Shown here: positions 43,041 through 52,414 of the stretch, piece after piece | How the letters are laid out: each line of letters opens with the position of its first letter | Position numbering within the stretch: position 1 is the stretch's first letter | Assembly (NCBI RefSeq): GCF_000711225.1 | Contig: NZ_JOMG01000002.1 | Coordinates: forward strand, 2,740,501-2,804,500 | Origin: Pelobacter seleniigenes DSM 18267 | Lineage (GTDB): Bacteria; Desulfobacterota; Desulfuromonadia; Desulfuromonadales; Geopsychrobacteraceae | DNA length: 64,000 bases | Reading direction: 5' to 3' | Notes under the pieces: model-generated | Database searches by the model: none | What the model was told of the DNA's origin: nothing | Seen by the model: only the letters and a program-made list of their open reading frames with translations | Translations under genes and position numbers: made by a program

Positions 43041-43315
43041 AACTTATTTATTCCTTTGTTTATTGATGGGTTTTTACTCGACTCGACTCCACAAGCACTT
43101 ATGCCTTGGAGCCCTGATTTATCTATTGATATACAATTTCGTACTGTTCTTTCTTGATGATGAAACTGTAAATGCCCTCGCAAGCTTGACTATAAAGCTA
43201 AAGCGCAAGGAGCGTGCCGAAGACGAATCTGCAAATCGACTTGTGTAAGGGGCTGGCAAGACAGGGGAAAACTAAAGATGCCCCGAGCAGATCAAGAAAA
43301 ACCCGTCAGTGATAA

Positions 43316-43349
43316 CCACCACATTTAACATTACCGTCAGATATGGCCG
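43316..43349. promoter_or_regulatory. 34-bp double-palindrome motif, copy 3
   Basis: On the minus strand it reads CGGCCATATCTGACGGTAAT then GTTAAATGTGGTGG. It lies upstream of the three-BON gene in a 360-bp region that holds no other feature. Confidence 0.55.
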
Positions 43350-43401
43350 CTCGGCTTGATCTCTGAATAATCCAAAACTAGGGGGGATGCACGAAGGACA
43401 T

Positions 43402-43801
43402 TTAAATTTTCTTTTTGAACTCAGGTTGCAGATAGCGCGTACTCAGCAAGATGTCCCACAGTGGTGTGGTCACACCGAAGTTGCAATCAGGGTGAAAGTG
43501 ATGGATGAGGACGTGGCTCAGCCCATATGTGACGGCCGAAGGCAATGGCACCGGTCAACAGAAACGCGTAGCCGACTGGTCGCACCAATATAAAGATTCC
43601 GAACAGCCCCAGCAGTATCAGAGCCGGCAGAAGGAAGGGTACGCTGTCGTAGCCGATTGGGTTCTCATGATGGGTATGGTGTCCGTCCACCATGATCCGA
43701 ATCGATCCGTGAACCATCCAGCGGTGAAAGAAATACTCAAAAAAGCTGAAAACAAACAGGCCCATCAGAAAGGTTAGTCATGCTGCGACCGGAGGGATGT
43801 C
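43402..43801 (-). pseudogene. Fatty acid hydroxylase/sterol desaturase-like pseudogene
   Basis: The minus strand encodes a homologue of the intact protein at 29.4-30.0 kb. DIPPVAA, an in-frame TGA, then LTFLMGLFVFSFFEYFFHR, HHTHHENPIGYDSVPFLLPA and a GAIAFG segment are legible. A frameshift leads into GLSHVLIHHFHPDCNFGVTT and PLWDILLSTRYL. Relative to the intact copy about 20 residues between two LIHH-type clusters are deleted, as expected from recombination between short repeats. Start, frame and active-site histidines are all damaged. Confidence 0.8.
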
Positions 43802-43856
43802 CGAATCTTGTCACCCCGCACGCTTCAACAGCGAGGCAGCTAAAATCTTTAAGCGC

Positions 43857-43890
43857 CCGCCATATTCAGCGGATATGTTAGATATGACGG
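43857..43890. promoter_or_regulatory. 34-bp double-palindrome motif, copy 4
   Basis: On the minus strand it reads CCGTCATATCTAACATATCC then GCTGAATATGGCGG. The second half, CCGC-tgaatatg-GCGG, is a clear palindrome. It lies between the hydroxylase pseudogene and the cfa gene, about 175 bp upstream of cfa, and could serve either. Confidence 0.6.
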
Positions 43891-44065
43891 TTATTCTCGC
43901 TCTATTAATTCTTTTTTCTTTTCAATTCCTTTGTGTAATCAGCTAGTTGTGAAAAGGACTGCGGATGAACGGCTCTGGCATGCAAGTTGCGAATTAACTT
44001 TGTTACAGATAAAGAATTATTGTGCTTAATGCGTGATTTTTTCTGATTTCCGAAAAGGATGATCG

Positions 44066-45238
44066 ATGGGACAGTTCGCTGAGACTTCATTGGTAAAACT
44101 TTTTGATCGGAACTTTCGACGCATCCAGAAGAGGGTGGCCGACAGGCTGGAACTGCCGATTGAGATCCAGTTATGGGGCGATCATGTCTATCGACTGGGC
44201 AAAGGTGACCCGGCGATCAAGATCATGGTTGAAGACCCGAAGGGGCTCGCTGCTCTGGTGAGATTGGACGAACTGAAGATTTGTGAAGCATACATGACCG
44301 GCAGTCTGGATGTTGCCGGCGACATGCTCGGGTTTGCCAGCTTACGTGGGCTTTTGAGCGACCATCATCCTCTGCACGCCCTGTGGCAGTGGCTGACCCC
44401 ATTGTTCGGTGGCCGAGTGCGGGCTGACCGAAAAGCAATAGCGGGTCATTATGACTTCAGCAACGAATTTTACCTCAAGTTCATGGACCCGACCCGCTGT
44501 TATTCACAAGCAATTTTTTCACATGACGAAGAAGCGTTAGAGACCGCCCAACGCCGTAAACTTGATTTTGCCCTCAATGCCTGTCGGCTGAAACCAGGGG
44601 ATCGCGTCCTCGATGTTGGTGGTGGTTGGGGCAGTTTTACCGAACATGCCGGCCGCCGGGGTGTTCAGGTGACCTCCCTGACCATTTCCCAACAATCCGA
44701 AATCTTTATAACTGACCTGATTGCACGCCGGGAGCTTCCCTGCCGGGTATTGAATCAGGACTTTTGGGAACACTCTCCAGCAGCCCCTTATGACGGCATT
44801 GTCATTCTCGGGGTGATGGAGCACCTGCCCGACTATGCGGCCGTGTTACGTCGTCTTCAAAAGTTCCTGAAACCCGGCGGCCGTGTCTACCTTGATGCCA
44901 GCGCCTTTCGCGAAAAGTATTCCAAGCCTTCCTTCGTGTCCCGCTACATCTTTCCGGGCGACCATGCCTATTTCTGCTTGCACGCTTTTCTGGCCGAAGT
45001 GGCGAAAAGCCCACTGGATGTCCTGGAGGTCTATAACGATCGGCATAACTATTACCTCACCTGCAAATCCTGGGCTGAAAACCTGGAAACCGCCCGTGAC
45101 GAAATTGTCAGGCGTTGGGGAGAGATGCTTTATCGGCGTTTTCGACTGTATCTCTGGGGGTCGGCCCAGGCCTTTCTCAGCGGCGGAATGGATGCTTACC
45201 GGGTCGTATTGGAGTTCCCTGAAAACAGCCATGCTTAA
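44066..45238 (+). CDS. cfa: Cyclopropane-fatty-acyl-phospholipid synthase
   Basis: The 390-residue SAM-dependent enzyme adds a methylene bridge to unsaturated acyl chains of membrane phospholipids. Signatures are HYDFSNEFYLKF, the SAM-binding loop VLDVGGGWGSF, LTISQQS and GVMEHLPDY. The N-terminal lipid-binding domain (about 1-120) is present. The start follows AAAGGATGATCG. Cyclopropanation is a classic stationary-phase and acid/osmotic response, in keeping with the neighbouring stress genes. Confidence 0.9.
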   Translation: MGQFAETSLVKLFDRNFRRIQKRVADRLELPIEIQLWGDHVYRLGKGDPAIKIMVEDPKGLAALVRLDELKICEAYMTGSLDVAGDMLGFASLRGLLSDHHPLHALWQWLTPLFGGRVRADRKAIAGHYDFSNEFYLKFMDPTRCYSQAIFSHDEEALETAQRRKLDFALNACRLKPGDRVLDVGGGWGSFTEHAGRRGVQVTSLTISQQSEIFITDLIARRELPCRVLNQDFWEHSPAAPYDGIVILGVMEHLPDYAAVLRRLQKFLKPGGRVYLDASAFREKYSKPSFVSRYIFPGDHAYFCLHAFLAEVAKSPLDVLEVYNDRHNYYLTCKSWAENLETARDEIVRRWGEMLYRRFRLYLWGSAQAFLSGGMDAYRVVLEFPENSHA

Positions 45239-45312
45239 GATCCATATCGGGACCTGGTTTCCCCGCAGGGGGGATGGGCTAAAAACACAATAACAAGCCT
45301 TGGGAGGAAAGG

Positions 45313-45702
45313 ATGACGTTGGAAAATCTCGAACTTTGGCAAGGGTCATGGACCATTAAAACTCAGCACTATCATGGAAAACTCATTATCAACGACGTTT
45401 TGAATGACGCAACAGAGGGGATTCTTGGTGGAACTCTGGTCCTTAAAAAAGGCGATCAGGATAAGCCATTCTATAATTTTCAGGTGACACTTGCGCTCGA
45501 TCGGGTTGACTCTGACAAAATTGTTTTTACCGGAAGAGATCAGCGTAACGAGGAGGAAAGAAGTTATTCCATTTTGGTATTGCTGGTTCGCTACACTCAA
45601 CCAAAAGGTACGGGGAATCGAGCGATTGGATATTTTCAGTTAGATGACAAACCAGACCAGGCAGAAGGGCATAAACAGCCGATTGAAGTCACGAAGGATT
45701 GA
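45313..45702 (+). CDS. Hypothetical protein
   Basis: The 129-residue soluble protein is predicted mostly beta (alternating patterns such as GKLIINDVLNDATEGILGGT). It has no cysteine and no signal peptide. Excellent ribosome site GGGAGGAAAGG. It follows cfa by 74 bp and precedes the GGDEF gene by under 50 bp, so it may belong to a cfa transcript. Not recognised. Confidence 0.6.
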   Translation: MTLENLELWQGSWTIKTQHYHGKLIINDVLNDATEGILGGTLVLKKGDQDKPFYNFQVTLALDRVDSDKIVFTGRDQRNEEERSYSILVLLVRYTQPKGTGNRAIGYFQLDDKPDQAEGHKQPIEVTKD

Positions 45703-45750
45703 ATTTTTTCTTCTTTGCCAACGAGTTTGAAAAAGGGCTTCGGGTTCGCC

Positions 45751-47193
45751 ATGAACGACAAGAAAAAAACGAAATCCCATTTAATTCGCGAAATGACCGA
45801 GTTGCGGCTTCGGGCTGAAGAGCGGACTCGTGCCAAAACAGCTGATTTAAAGCAATCCCGGGGCGCGGATGAAATGTGCAGACTCGTCCAGGAACTTGAG
45901 GTCCACCAGGTTGAACTGGAAATGCAGAATGAGGAATTGCGCGGAGTCCAGGAAGAACTTGAGCGAGCGATAGATACCTATACAGAACTCTATGATTTTG
46001 CGCCCATCGGTTATTTCACCCTGGATGACCAGGGACTGATCCGTGAGGTCAATCTGGCCGGAGCCCAACTGCTGGGTAAAGAACGGCCAAGAGTGGTGAA
46101 TAAACCATTGGCAGAATTTATTGCCGATGCAGCCGGAAAGGAGGCGTTTTCTCAACATCTTGAAAGCGTTTTGCAGATTGAGGATACACAGAAATGTGAT
46201 ATCAACCTCAAAGGTAAAAACGGTCGTCAGATTCATGGCCAATTCCAGAGTGTCAGGTTGTCCGCAAGGGATTGCGAAACCCCAAATGTACTGACCGCAA
46301 TCGTGGATAACACGACCGCCAAGCTCGCTGCAGAGCGTTTGAAAGAAGTGAGTTTCCAGCAGCAGGCGATCCTTAATAATATTCTCGATAGCGTGTGGTT
46401 GAAGGATCTGGAGGGCAGGTATGTCATCGTGAATAATTCTTTTTGCCAAGCTCTTGCCGTAAGCCCCGAGGAGCTGCTCGGGAAGACTGATTTTGATGTT
46501 TATCCGCATCGTCAGGCGGAAAGGAATCAAAAGGTCTTCCAGACCGTCCTGGCAACCGGCAGCGGCAGTTATTACGAAGAATCACGGGTTGATCCACAAG
46601 GACAAACCACATACTTGGAGAAGACTCAATCGCCCATCTTTAATGTCGCTGGCCTGGTTATTGGTGTCATCGGCGTTGACCACGATTTCACCAACCGCAA
46701 AAATATCGAAAATTCCCTCTTTCACCAAAGCACCCATGACAGTTTGACAGGTCTCTATAACCGGGCATTTTTCGACGGAGAAATTGAACGGCTGGCGCAG
46801 GGAAGAGTGTTTCCGATCAGTGTGGTGATGGCTGATATCAACGGTGTGAAGACGGTCAATGATTCTCTGGGCCACGCGGCAGGAGACAAACTCATCCAGT
46901 TAGTGGGGCAGATAATTCACAACGCTTTCCGGGCTGAAGACATCGTGGCACGAATCGGGGGGGATGAGTTTGCCATTCTTTTACCGGGCGCAGACAAAGA
47001 GATTGCGGAAGAAGTTGTTGGCAGGATTCTAACTTGCGATAAGGTCAAAAATGGCCAGGTTGGCATTGCCTTCGGCATTGCGACCGCCGAAAATGGAGCG
47101 CAGCTGATAGACGCTTTAAAGCTTGGAGATCAGCAGATGTACCGGATGAAATTGGAACAACGAGGATCGAAGCCAACCAGACCCCCTTCCTAG
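45751..47193 (+). CDS. PAS-PAS-GGDEF diguanylate cyclase
   Basis: About 480 residues: an N-terminal coiled coil (about 1-75), two PAS domains (about 80-200 and 210-325) and a C-terminal GGDEF domain (about 330-470). The active motif RIGGDEFAILLPG is intact, with the inhibitory-site motif RAED five residues upstream. The guanine-recognition segment reads VNDSLGHAAGD: the aspartate that is Ser in cGAMP-making Hypr cyclases is kept, so c-di-GMP is the expected product. No membrane segment is seen, so the signal is cytoplasmic. The start at 45751 (MNDKKKTKS) is tentative. Confidence 0.92.
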   Translation: MNDKKKTKSHLIREMTELRLRAEERTRAKTADLKQSRGADEMCRLVQELEVHQVELEMQNEELRGVQEELERAIDTYTELYDFAPIGYFTLDDQGLIREVNLAGAQLLGKERPRVVNKPLAEFIADAAGKEAFSQHLESVLQIEDTQKCDINLKGKNGRQIHGQFQSVRLSARDCETPNVLTAIVDNTTAKLAAERLKEVSFQQQAILNNILDSVWLKDLEGRYVIVNNSFCQALAVSPEELLGKTDFDVYPHRQAERNQKVFQTVLATGSGSYYEESRVDPQGQTTYLEKTQSPIFNVAGLVIGVIGVDHDFTNRKNIENSLFHQSTHDSLTGLYNRAFFDGEIERLAQGRVFPISVVMADINGVKTVNDSLGHAAGDKLIQLVGQIIHNAFRAEDIVARIGGDEFAILLPGADKEIAEEVVGRILTCDKVKNGQVGIAFGIATAENGAQLIDALKLGDQQMYRMKLEQRGSKPTRPPS

Positions 47194-47257
47194 GTCCAGT
47201 CAATCTTGAGAGCTGATAACGATGACTTGGAATCCCGGAGCCGCTTTGCTCCCGTAC

Positions 47258-47371
47258 CTACCGCCTCTTGATCGCGATATCGTCGATCCCGGTCTGGACC
47301 GTCCGCTTGGGCCGCGGAGCGGGAGTATTTTTTACTGGTTGCCTGAGAGCCTTCAGTGTAAGTTTAGCCAT
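47258..47371 (-). CDS. Small basic peptide, possible
   Basis: A 37-codon frame with GGAGG seven bases upstream of ATG. The product is basic and proline-containing (RQPVKNTPAPRPKRTVQTG) with no hydrophobic segment. Not recognised. The ribosome site is the only positive evidence; it is antisense to the flanking sensor genes. Confidence 0.35.
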   Translation of the reverse strand: MAKLTLKALRQPVKNTPAPRPKRTVQTGIDDIAIKRR

Positions 47372-47495
47372 CCAGCTACCTCCCAATACACTTGAAATCA
47401 CCATAACCCATGGATAACCAGATCATGGTTCATGTGCTTCCGAATGATTTGAGGTCACAATAAGCAAGCAATGCCAACTGACTAACCGGTTTAGC

Positions 47496-47630
47496 CAGTC
47501 TTCACCCGGAAACGGCTCCTTTTCGTTGTAGGCGCATCAATCTGCGGACTGACTTTTGCGGCGTAACGATGCACGCCTCCGCACAAGCTCTTGATTTTCT
47601 TACCACAACGAAAAACTGCTAAACACTTGG
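47496..47630. repeat. MITE-like repeat family A, copy 4 (degenerate)
   Basis: Left end AGTCTTCACCCGGAAACGG and interior blocks GCGGCGTAA, ACGCCTCCGCACAA, CTTGATTTTCTT and CCACAACGAAAAACTGCT are shared with the other copies. The right terminal repeat is missing. Confidence 0.65.
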
Positions 47631-47693
47631 CTAGTTGTACTGATTAAGCACTTTTTGAAGCGTTTAATAATTCAAACAATGAGGTTGAGTCCA

Positions 47694-50600
47694 ATGTGGG
47701 CGAGTGACGACCAAGAAATCCGGCACCTGTTTGATGAGTACCTCCAACTGTATGCCTCCCGAGACGATCGCCTGACTGATTATTTTAGTGAAGATTTTTC
47801 CGGTTTTACCGGGGGTGGCGATTTCCTCGTCAAAGACCGGGCGCAATGGGTTGCGATTACCCGCCAGGATTTTGCCCAGGTTAAGGAACCGCTCCGCATT
47901 GAGCTCAAAGATCTTTCAGTCCAGTGGCTGGCTGAGACGATTGCTGTCACGACCGGTTTTTTCAAGATTCATTTGCCGATTGAAGACCACATCCTGTCGC
48001 GAGAAACGGCTCGCCTTGTGTTGATATTTCGGAAGGAAGCGCGCGGCTGGAAAATTTCCCATAGTAGCATTTCCATCCCCTATCATCTGGTTCGTGAGGG
48101 AGAAGTCTATCCACTCCAAGGGTTGGTCGAGCGCAATAAAATTCTGGAAGAGCAGGTCACTGAGAGAACGATTCAACTTTCTGCGGCAAATCATGAACTT
48201 CTGCAGACAAATGAAAAACTGGAGAAGGAGATAACCAACCACAAGCGGGCTGCGGAAGCATTGCGAGCCAGCAAAGAGCAGTTGAGCGTTCTTGTCGATA
48301 CTTCGGGGGCAGGTATTATTCAGGTCTCCCCGCGAGAAATCATTGAATTCGGTAACAACCGGATAGCTGAAATGTTCGGGATGTCGGTTCTGGAATTTGT
48401 TGGTACTCCGTATCAAGATCATCTGCATGAATCTGAACAAATTATCGGTGATAACCGAATGCGCCAATTGATCGAGGGAAAGATTCCGTCTATATCGCTC
48501 GATCAGCATTATGTCCGGCAGGATGGTACCGATTTTTGGGGGCACCTGTCTTGCCGGAGACTGGAAAATTCAGATGGAAGCCTGCGCGTTCTTGCCGGAG
48601 TTATCACCGATATCACGGAACGCAAGCAGACTGAAGATGAATTGCGGAAGAGTGAAGAACGGATGCGGCTCTTCTTTGAACACCAGATTGTCGGTATGGC
48701 AATCATGTCGCCTGAACATGGCTGGCTTCAGGTGAACAATAAGTTGTGTCAGATGCTGGGGTATACCCGTGAAGAGTTAAAATCCAAATCCTGGGTAGAT
48801 ATTACGTATCCTGAAGATATCCCCCTGGCGACTGAAAAGTTCAATTCGCTTTTGTCCGGAGAAATAGACAACTACTCCATAGAAAAGCGAATCCTTCGTA
48901 AAGATGGTGAGATTGTCCACACCAACCTGTCCATTGGCTGTGTCCGCCACCCCGACGGCTCTGTCGATTATGTTCTCGGGCTTATTGAAGACGTTTCCGC
49001 TTATCAACTGTTAGGACTAAAACGTGAGGAAGATCAGCGGTTTTTGCAGACCATCCTGGATTCCATCTCCGACTTTATTTTCTATAAAGATCAAGATAGC
49101 GTTTTCCTTGGCTGTAACGAAGCTTATGCCTCCCGCTATATCGGAACCTCCAAAGATAAAATCATTGGCCACTCTGAAAAGGACTTTAATCCTCATTCAG
49201 AGGCGGTAGAGAAATTCATAGAATCCGATCGTCAGGTCATGGAGACCGGGCAGCCGTCAATTCTAAAACCCTGGATATCTTTGGCTGATGGGCGAAAAAC
49301 CTTGGTTGAGGTACTCAAAACGCCCTTTTATGATGCGAACAAGCAGGTGGCAGGAGTCATTGGCGTCGCTCGCGACATAACCAAGCACCATTTGGCTCTT
49401 GAGGCGATTATCCGGGAAAAGGAGACCGCACAGCGCTATCTTGATATCGCTGGAGTGATGTTTTGTGCTCTGAACAGAGCTGGAGAGATCATCCTGATCA
49501 ACAAAAAGGGTTCCGAAATTCTCGGTTATGGAGACAATGAACTGTTGGGCCAGAACTGGTTTGATGTATGTCTCCCCGCCTCAGCCCGCAAAAAGGCCGG
49601 AGAGGTTTTTGCTGCGCAACTCGCAGGAGAACATACTCTGGTCAAGCTCTATGAAAGTTCGATCATCAACCGAAAAGGGGAAGAACGGCTTATCGCGTTT
49701 CACCGCACATTCCTACACGATGAGGACGGCATCAGTGGCGTGTTGTTTTCCGGAGAAGACATAACCGAAAAACGGCTGATTCAGGACGAACTCCTGAAAA
49801 ATCAAAAGCTGGAATCCCTCGGCGTTCTCGCGGGCGGTATTGCGCACGATTTCAATAATATTCTCACTGCTATCATCGGCAACATTTCCTTGGCTCGCAG
49901 GTCCCTTGGAAATCCCGAAAAAACGGACCGACTCCTTGGAAATGCCGAGCAAGCATCTCTGCGGGCGACCTCGCTTGCAACCCAGTTGCTGACTTTTGCG
50001 ATGGGGGGAAAGCCGATTAAGCAACGGGTGTCCGTTGAACATATTCTAGAGGAAGCTCTGCTGTTGACCCTTCGCGGAACAAATATCAAAGGGATTCTTG
50101 ATATCCCCGAGGCCCTTCACGCAATAGAGGCGGATGAGGGGCAATTGAATCAGGTATTCAACAACCTTTTAATCAACGCCGTGCAGGCAATGCCTGCAGG
50201 AGGATCCTTGACCGTCAAGGCGGAGAATGTCTTTCTGGGCTCCCAAAACCAGATGTTACTGCCACGGGGAGAGTACGTTCTACTGTTATTTGCAGACCAG
50301 GGTTGCGGTATTCAGGAAAATGATCTGACCAAAATATTTGATCCCTATTTTACGACCAAGTCAGGTGGAAATGGTTTGGGGCTAGCATCAGCCAGCTCAA
50401 TAATAAGACGGCATGGTGGCCATATCAGTGCAACATCCACCATGGGGCAAGGAACGATCTTTCAGATCTATCTGCCGGCAACGGATGAAATTTATTCAAA
50501 AGACCAGGCTGAAACTGAGCCGCAGATGGCCGCCGCCAATTTCAGTGGTTCGATTCTCGTCATGGACGATGAGACAATGATTCTGGATATATTAACGGAT

Positions 50601-50960
50601 ATGTTGCGGCACCTGGGATTTCACGTGACAGCGTGTGAGAATGGTGCGCTGGCAGTCGCAAAATATAAAGCGGAAGTCACCTCTGGAAAACCCTTTTCGG
50701 CGGTTATTATGGACCTAACCATCCCAGGGGGAATGGGTGGAAAGGAGGCCGCGGAACAAATTCTCGCCTTCGACCCGAAAGCAAGGCTGATTGTGTCCAG
50801 TGGCTACTCGAACGATCTTATCATGTCCGACTATGGTTCCTATGGTTTTATCGGTGCGGTGACAAAACCCTACAACCTGGCTAAGTTAAGCCAGGTTCTG
50901 AGTTCAACTGGTGTCGGCAATAGAGATATTGGTCCAGAACAGAGCTCTTCTGAAGTGTAG
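47694..50960 (+). CDS. Hybrid histidine kinase with N-terminal NTF2/SnoaL-like domain and multiple PAS domains
   Basis: About 1088 residues. The first 140 fold-match an NTF2/SnoaL-like ligand pocket (EIRHLFDEYLQLYASRDDR onward; FFKIHLPIEDH). A coiled coil is followed by about four PAS domains, HisKA with [13 protein letters not shown] (phospho-His in AHDF), a HATPase (KIFDPYFTTKSGGNGLGLAS) and a C-terminal receiver with phospho-Asp in VIMDLTIPGG. It is entirely cytoplasmic. Such NTF2-fused kinases are unusual; the domain could sense a small hydrophobic ligand. The start at 47694 uses GAGG nine bases upstream. No separate response regulator or output gene is adjacent. Confidence 0.9.
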   Translation: MWASDDQEIRHLFDEYLQLYASRDDRLTDYFSEDFSGFTGGGDFLVKDRAQWVAITRQDFAQVKEPLRIELKDLSVQWLAETIAVTTGFFKIHLPIEDHILSRETARLVLIFRKEARGWKISHSSISIPYHLVREGEVYPLQGLVERNKILEEQVTERTIQLSAANHELLQTNEKLEKEITNHKRAAEALRASKEQLSVLVDTSGAGIIQVSPREIIEFGNNRIAEMFGMSVLEFVGTPYQDHLHESEQIIGDNRMRQLIEGKIPSISLDQHYVRQDGTDFWGHLSCRRLENSDGSLRVLAGVITDITERKQTEDELRKSEERMRLFFEHQIVGMAIMSPEHGWLQVNNKLCQMLGYTREELKSKSWVDITYPEDIPLATEKFNSLLSGEIDNYSIEKRILRKDGEIVHTNLSIGCVRHPDGSVDYVLGLIEDVSAYQLLGLKREEDQRFLQTILDSISDFIFYKDQDSVFLGCNEAYASRYIGTSKDKIIGHSEKDFNPHSEAVEKFIESDRQVMETGQPSILKPWISLADGRKTLVEVLKTPFYDANKQVAGVIGVARDITKHHLALEAIIREKETAQRYLDIAGVMFCALNRAGEIILINKKGSEILGYGDNELLGQNWFDVCLPASARKKAGEVFAAQLAGEHTLVKLYESSIINRKGEERLIAFHRTFLHDEDGISGVLFSGEDITEKRLIQDELLKNQKLESLGVLAGGIAHDFNNILTAIIGNISLARRSLGNPEKTDRLLGNAEQASLRATSLATQLLTFAMGGKPIKQRVSVEHILEEALLLTLRGTNIKGILDIPEALHAIEADEGQLNQVFNNLLINAVQAMPAGGSLTVKAENVFLGSQNQMLLPRGEYVLLLFADQGCGIQENDLTKIFDPYFTTKSGGNGLGLASASSIIRRHGGHISATSTMGQGTIFQIYLPATDEIYSKDQAETEPQMAAANFSGSILVMDDETMILDILTDMLRHLGFHVTACENGALAVAKYKAEVTSGKPFSAVIMDLTIPGGMGGKEAAEQILAFDPKARLIVSSGYSNDLIMSDYGSYGFIGAVTKPYNLAKLSQVLSSTGVGNRDIGPEQSSSEV

Positions 50961-51172
50961 TGGTTCCGAGTCGGGCTCCTGTCTCTCAGTACACCAACGC
51001 TGTTCAAGGTGGTCGTGCCCATTCACTTTGCCCTTGTTGCGGGGTTGTTGAACTCAGAGGTTCGTTGTTAAGCGCTTCGAAAAATTGTACACCTGTGCTA
51101 GCTCCGCTCCCCATTTGAGTGAAGCCGCCTGGATTTCAATTTTAACCAGATGTTTCAAGATCTTCGATCCGT

Positions 51173-52414
51173 TTACCATACCAGGCCTTCGTCTTTTTTC
51201 AGGCCGGATTTTTCACGGTTATAGCCGCAGATTCCTATCATCAGGCGCAGTAAGCCATAACTGAGCCAGGACGTGATTCGTAACCTGGCGGGCTGATGTT
51301 TCCATCCTTCCATAAAGATCCTTACTGCATCGCTTTCCATGGCCAACCTGAGACTCTGTGCCAAGGCCGCACCGAATTCTTGTCCTTCAACGACAACATT
51401 TGCTTCCCTTGCAAGCAACAAACTAAACGGGTCGATATTCGAGGACCCCACTGTTGCCCAGTGCCCGTCGATCACTGCCACCTTGGCATGCAGGAAGCTC
51501 TTGTGAAATTCATAAATTTCAATCCCCGCCGTGAGGAAATGGCCATAAAGTGCCTGTGTCGCATAGTGTTGGAGCCGATGATCATAACGACCCTGCAGCA
51601 ACAGAACGACTCTGACCCCGCGGCCAGCGGCTTTGATCAGTGCGTGCCGGAAATTGTGCCCCGGGAAAAAATAAGCATTGGCCAGAATGATTTCGGTTTT
51701 CGCCTGATTTATGGCGCGCAGGTAGGCCGCTTCAATGTCACGTCGATGGAGAAAATTATCCCGTACCAGAAAGGCCGCCCTCATTTTTCCCTGGGTAAAA
51801 GTTGTACCGGAACTTCTCCTGCCGCGGACCGTTCCTTTGCGAAATGAACTCCACGCCACCAACGACCAAAGGTGTTTAACAGAATGGCGGATCATCTTAA
51901 CCAATGGCCCTTTCACAGCCACCGCATAGTCGTATCGTGGCAGCAAGGCTCCCGTAGTTTCCCTGTCGTCGATAATATTGATTCCCCCGACAAAAGCAAT
52001 TTTTCGATCAACGACCGCGATCTTCCGGTGCATACGGCGCAGGCGTTTACGACGGAACGTCCATGGGGAAATGTCAGGCCGATAAATAAGGGTTTTCACT
52101 CCGTCCGAACGGAGCTGGTCGAGCAGCGGGGCGGATAACCCCTTGGAGCCATAGCCGTCGATCAGCAGATGAACCTTTACTCCACGCAGGGCCGCCTGGC
52201 TTAATGCCTGCGCAATTCGCCGGCCGGTGGTATCATTCGCATAGATATACGACTCAAGGTAAATATCATGTTTTGCTTTGCTGAACTCTGCTTCGATGGC
52301 GGAAAAGTAGGCATCTCCATCCTTTAATAGAGTGACTGTATTGCCTGAAGTAAAATTCGACAAGGTTTCCGGATAGAGACTTTGTCGCCGATCTCTGCGC
52401 TTTATTTTTCTCAT
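51173..52414 (-). CDS. clsB: Cardiolipin synthase B-type phospholipase D protein
   Basis: The 413-residue protein has two PLD domains: MHRKIAVVD with VGGINIID in the first and FLHAKVAVID with VGSSNIDPFS in the second. Length and lack of N-terminal helices fit ClsB, which condenses phosphatidylglycerol or uses phosphatidylethanolamine to make cardiolipin. Its ATG directly abuts the stop codon of the upstream kinase, so the two are translationally coupled. This suggests that lipid remodelling is tied to the sensor's expression. Confidence 0.9.
   Translation of the reverse strand: MRKIKRRDRRQSLYPETLSNFTSGNTVTLLKDGDAYFSAIEAEFSKAKHDIYLESYIYANDTTGRRIAQALSQAALRGVKVHLLIDGYGSKGLSAPLLDQLRSDGVKTLIYRPDISPWTFRRKRLRRMHRKIAVVDRKIAFVGGINIIDDRETTGALLPRYDYAVAVKGPLVKMIRHSVKHLWSLVAWSSFRKGTVRGRRSSGTTFTQGKMRAAFLVRDNFLHRRDIEAAYLRAINQAKTEIILANAYFFPGHNFRHALIKAAGRGVRVVLLLQGRYDHRLQHYATQALYGHFLTAGIEIYEFHKSFLHAKVAVIDGHWATVGSSNIDPFSLLLAREANVVVEGQEFGAALAQSLRLAMESDAVRIFMEGWKHQPARLRITSWLSYGLLRLMIGICGYNREKSGLKKDEGLVW

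Noticed and set aside
45751-47193. GGDEF protein as a possible cGAMP (Hypr) synthase feeding the riboswitch
   Set aside because: The residue that is Ser in Hypr cyclases appears as Asp here (GHAAGD), and the c-di-GMP inhibitory site is present, so ordinary c-di-GMP synthesis is more likely.
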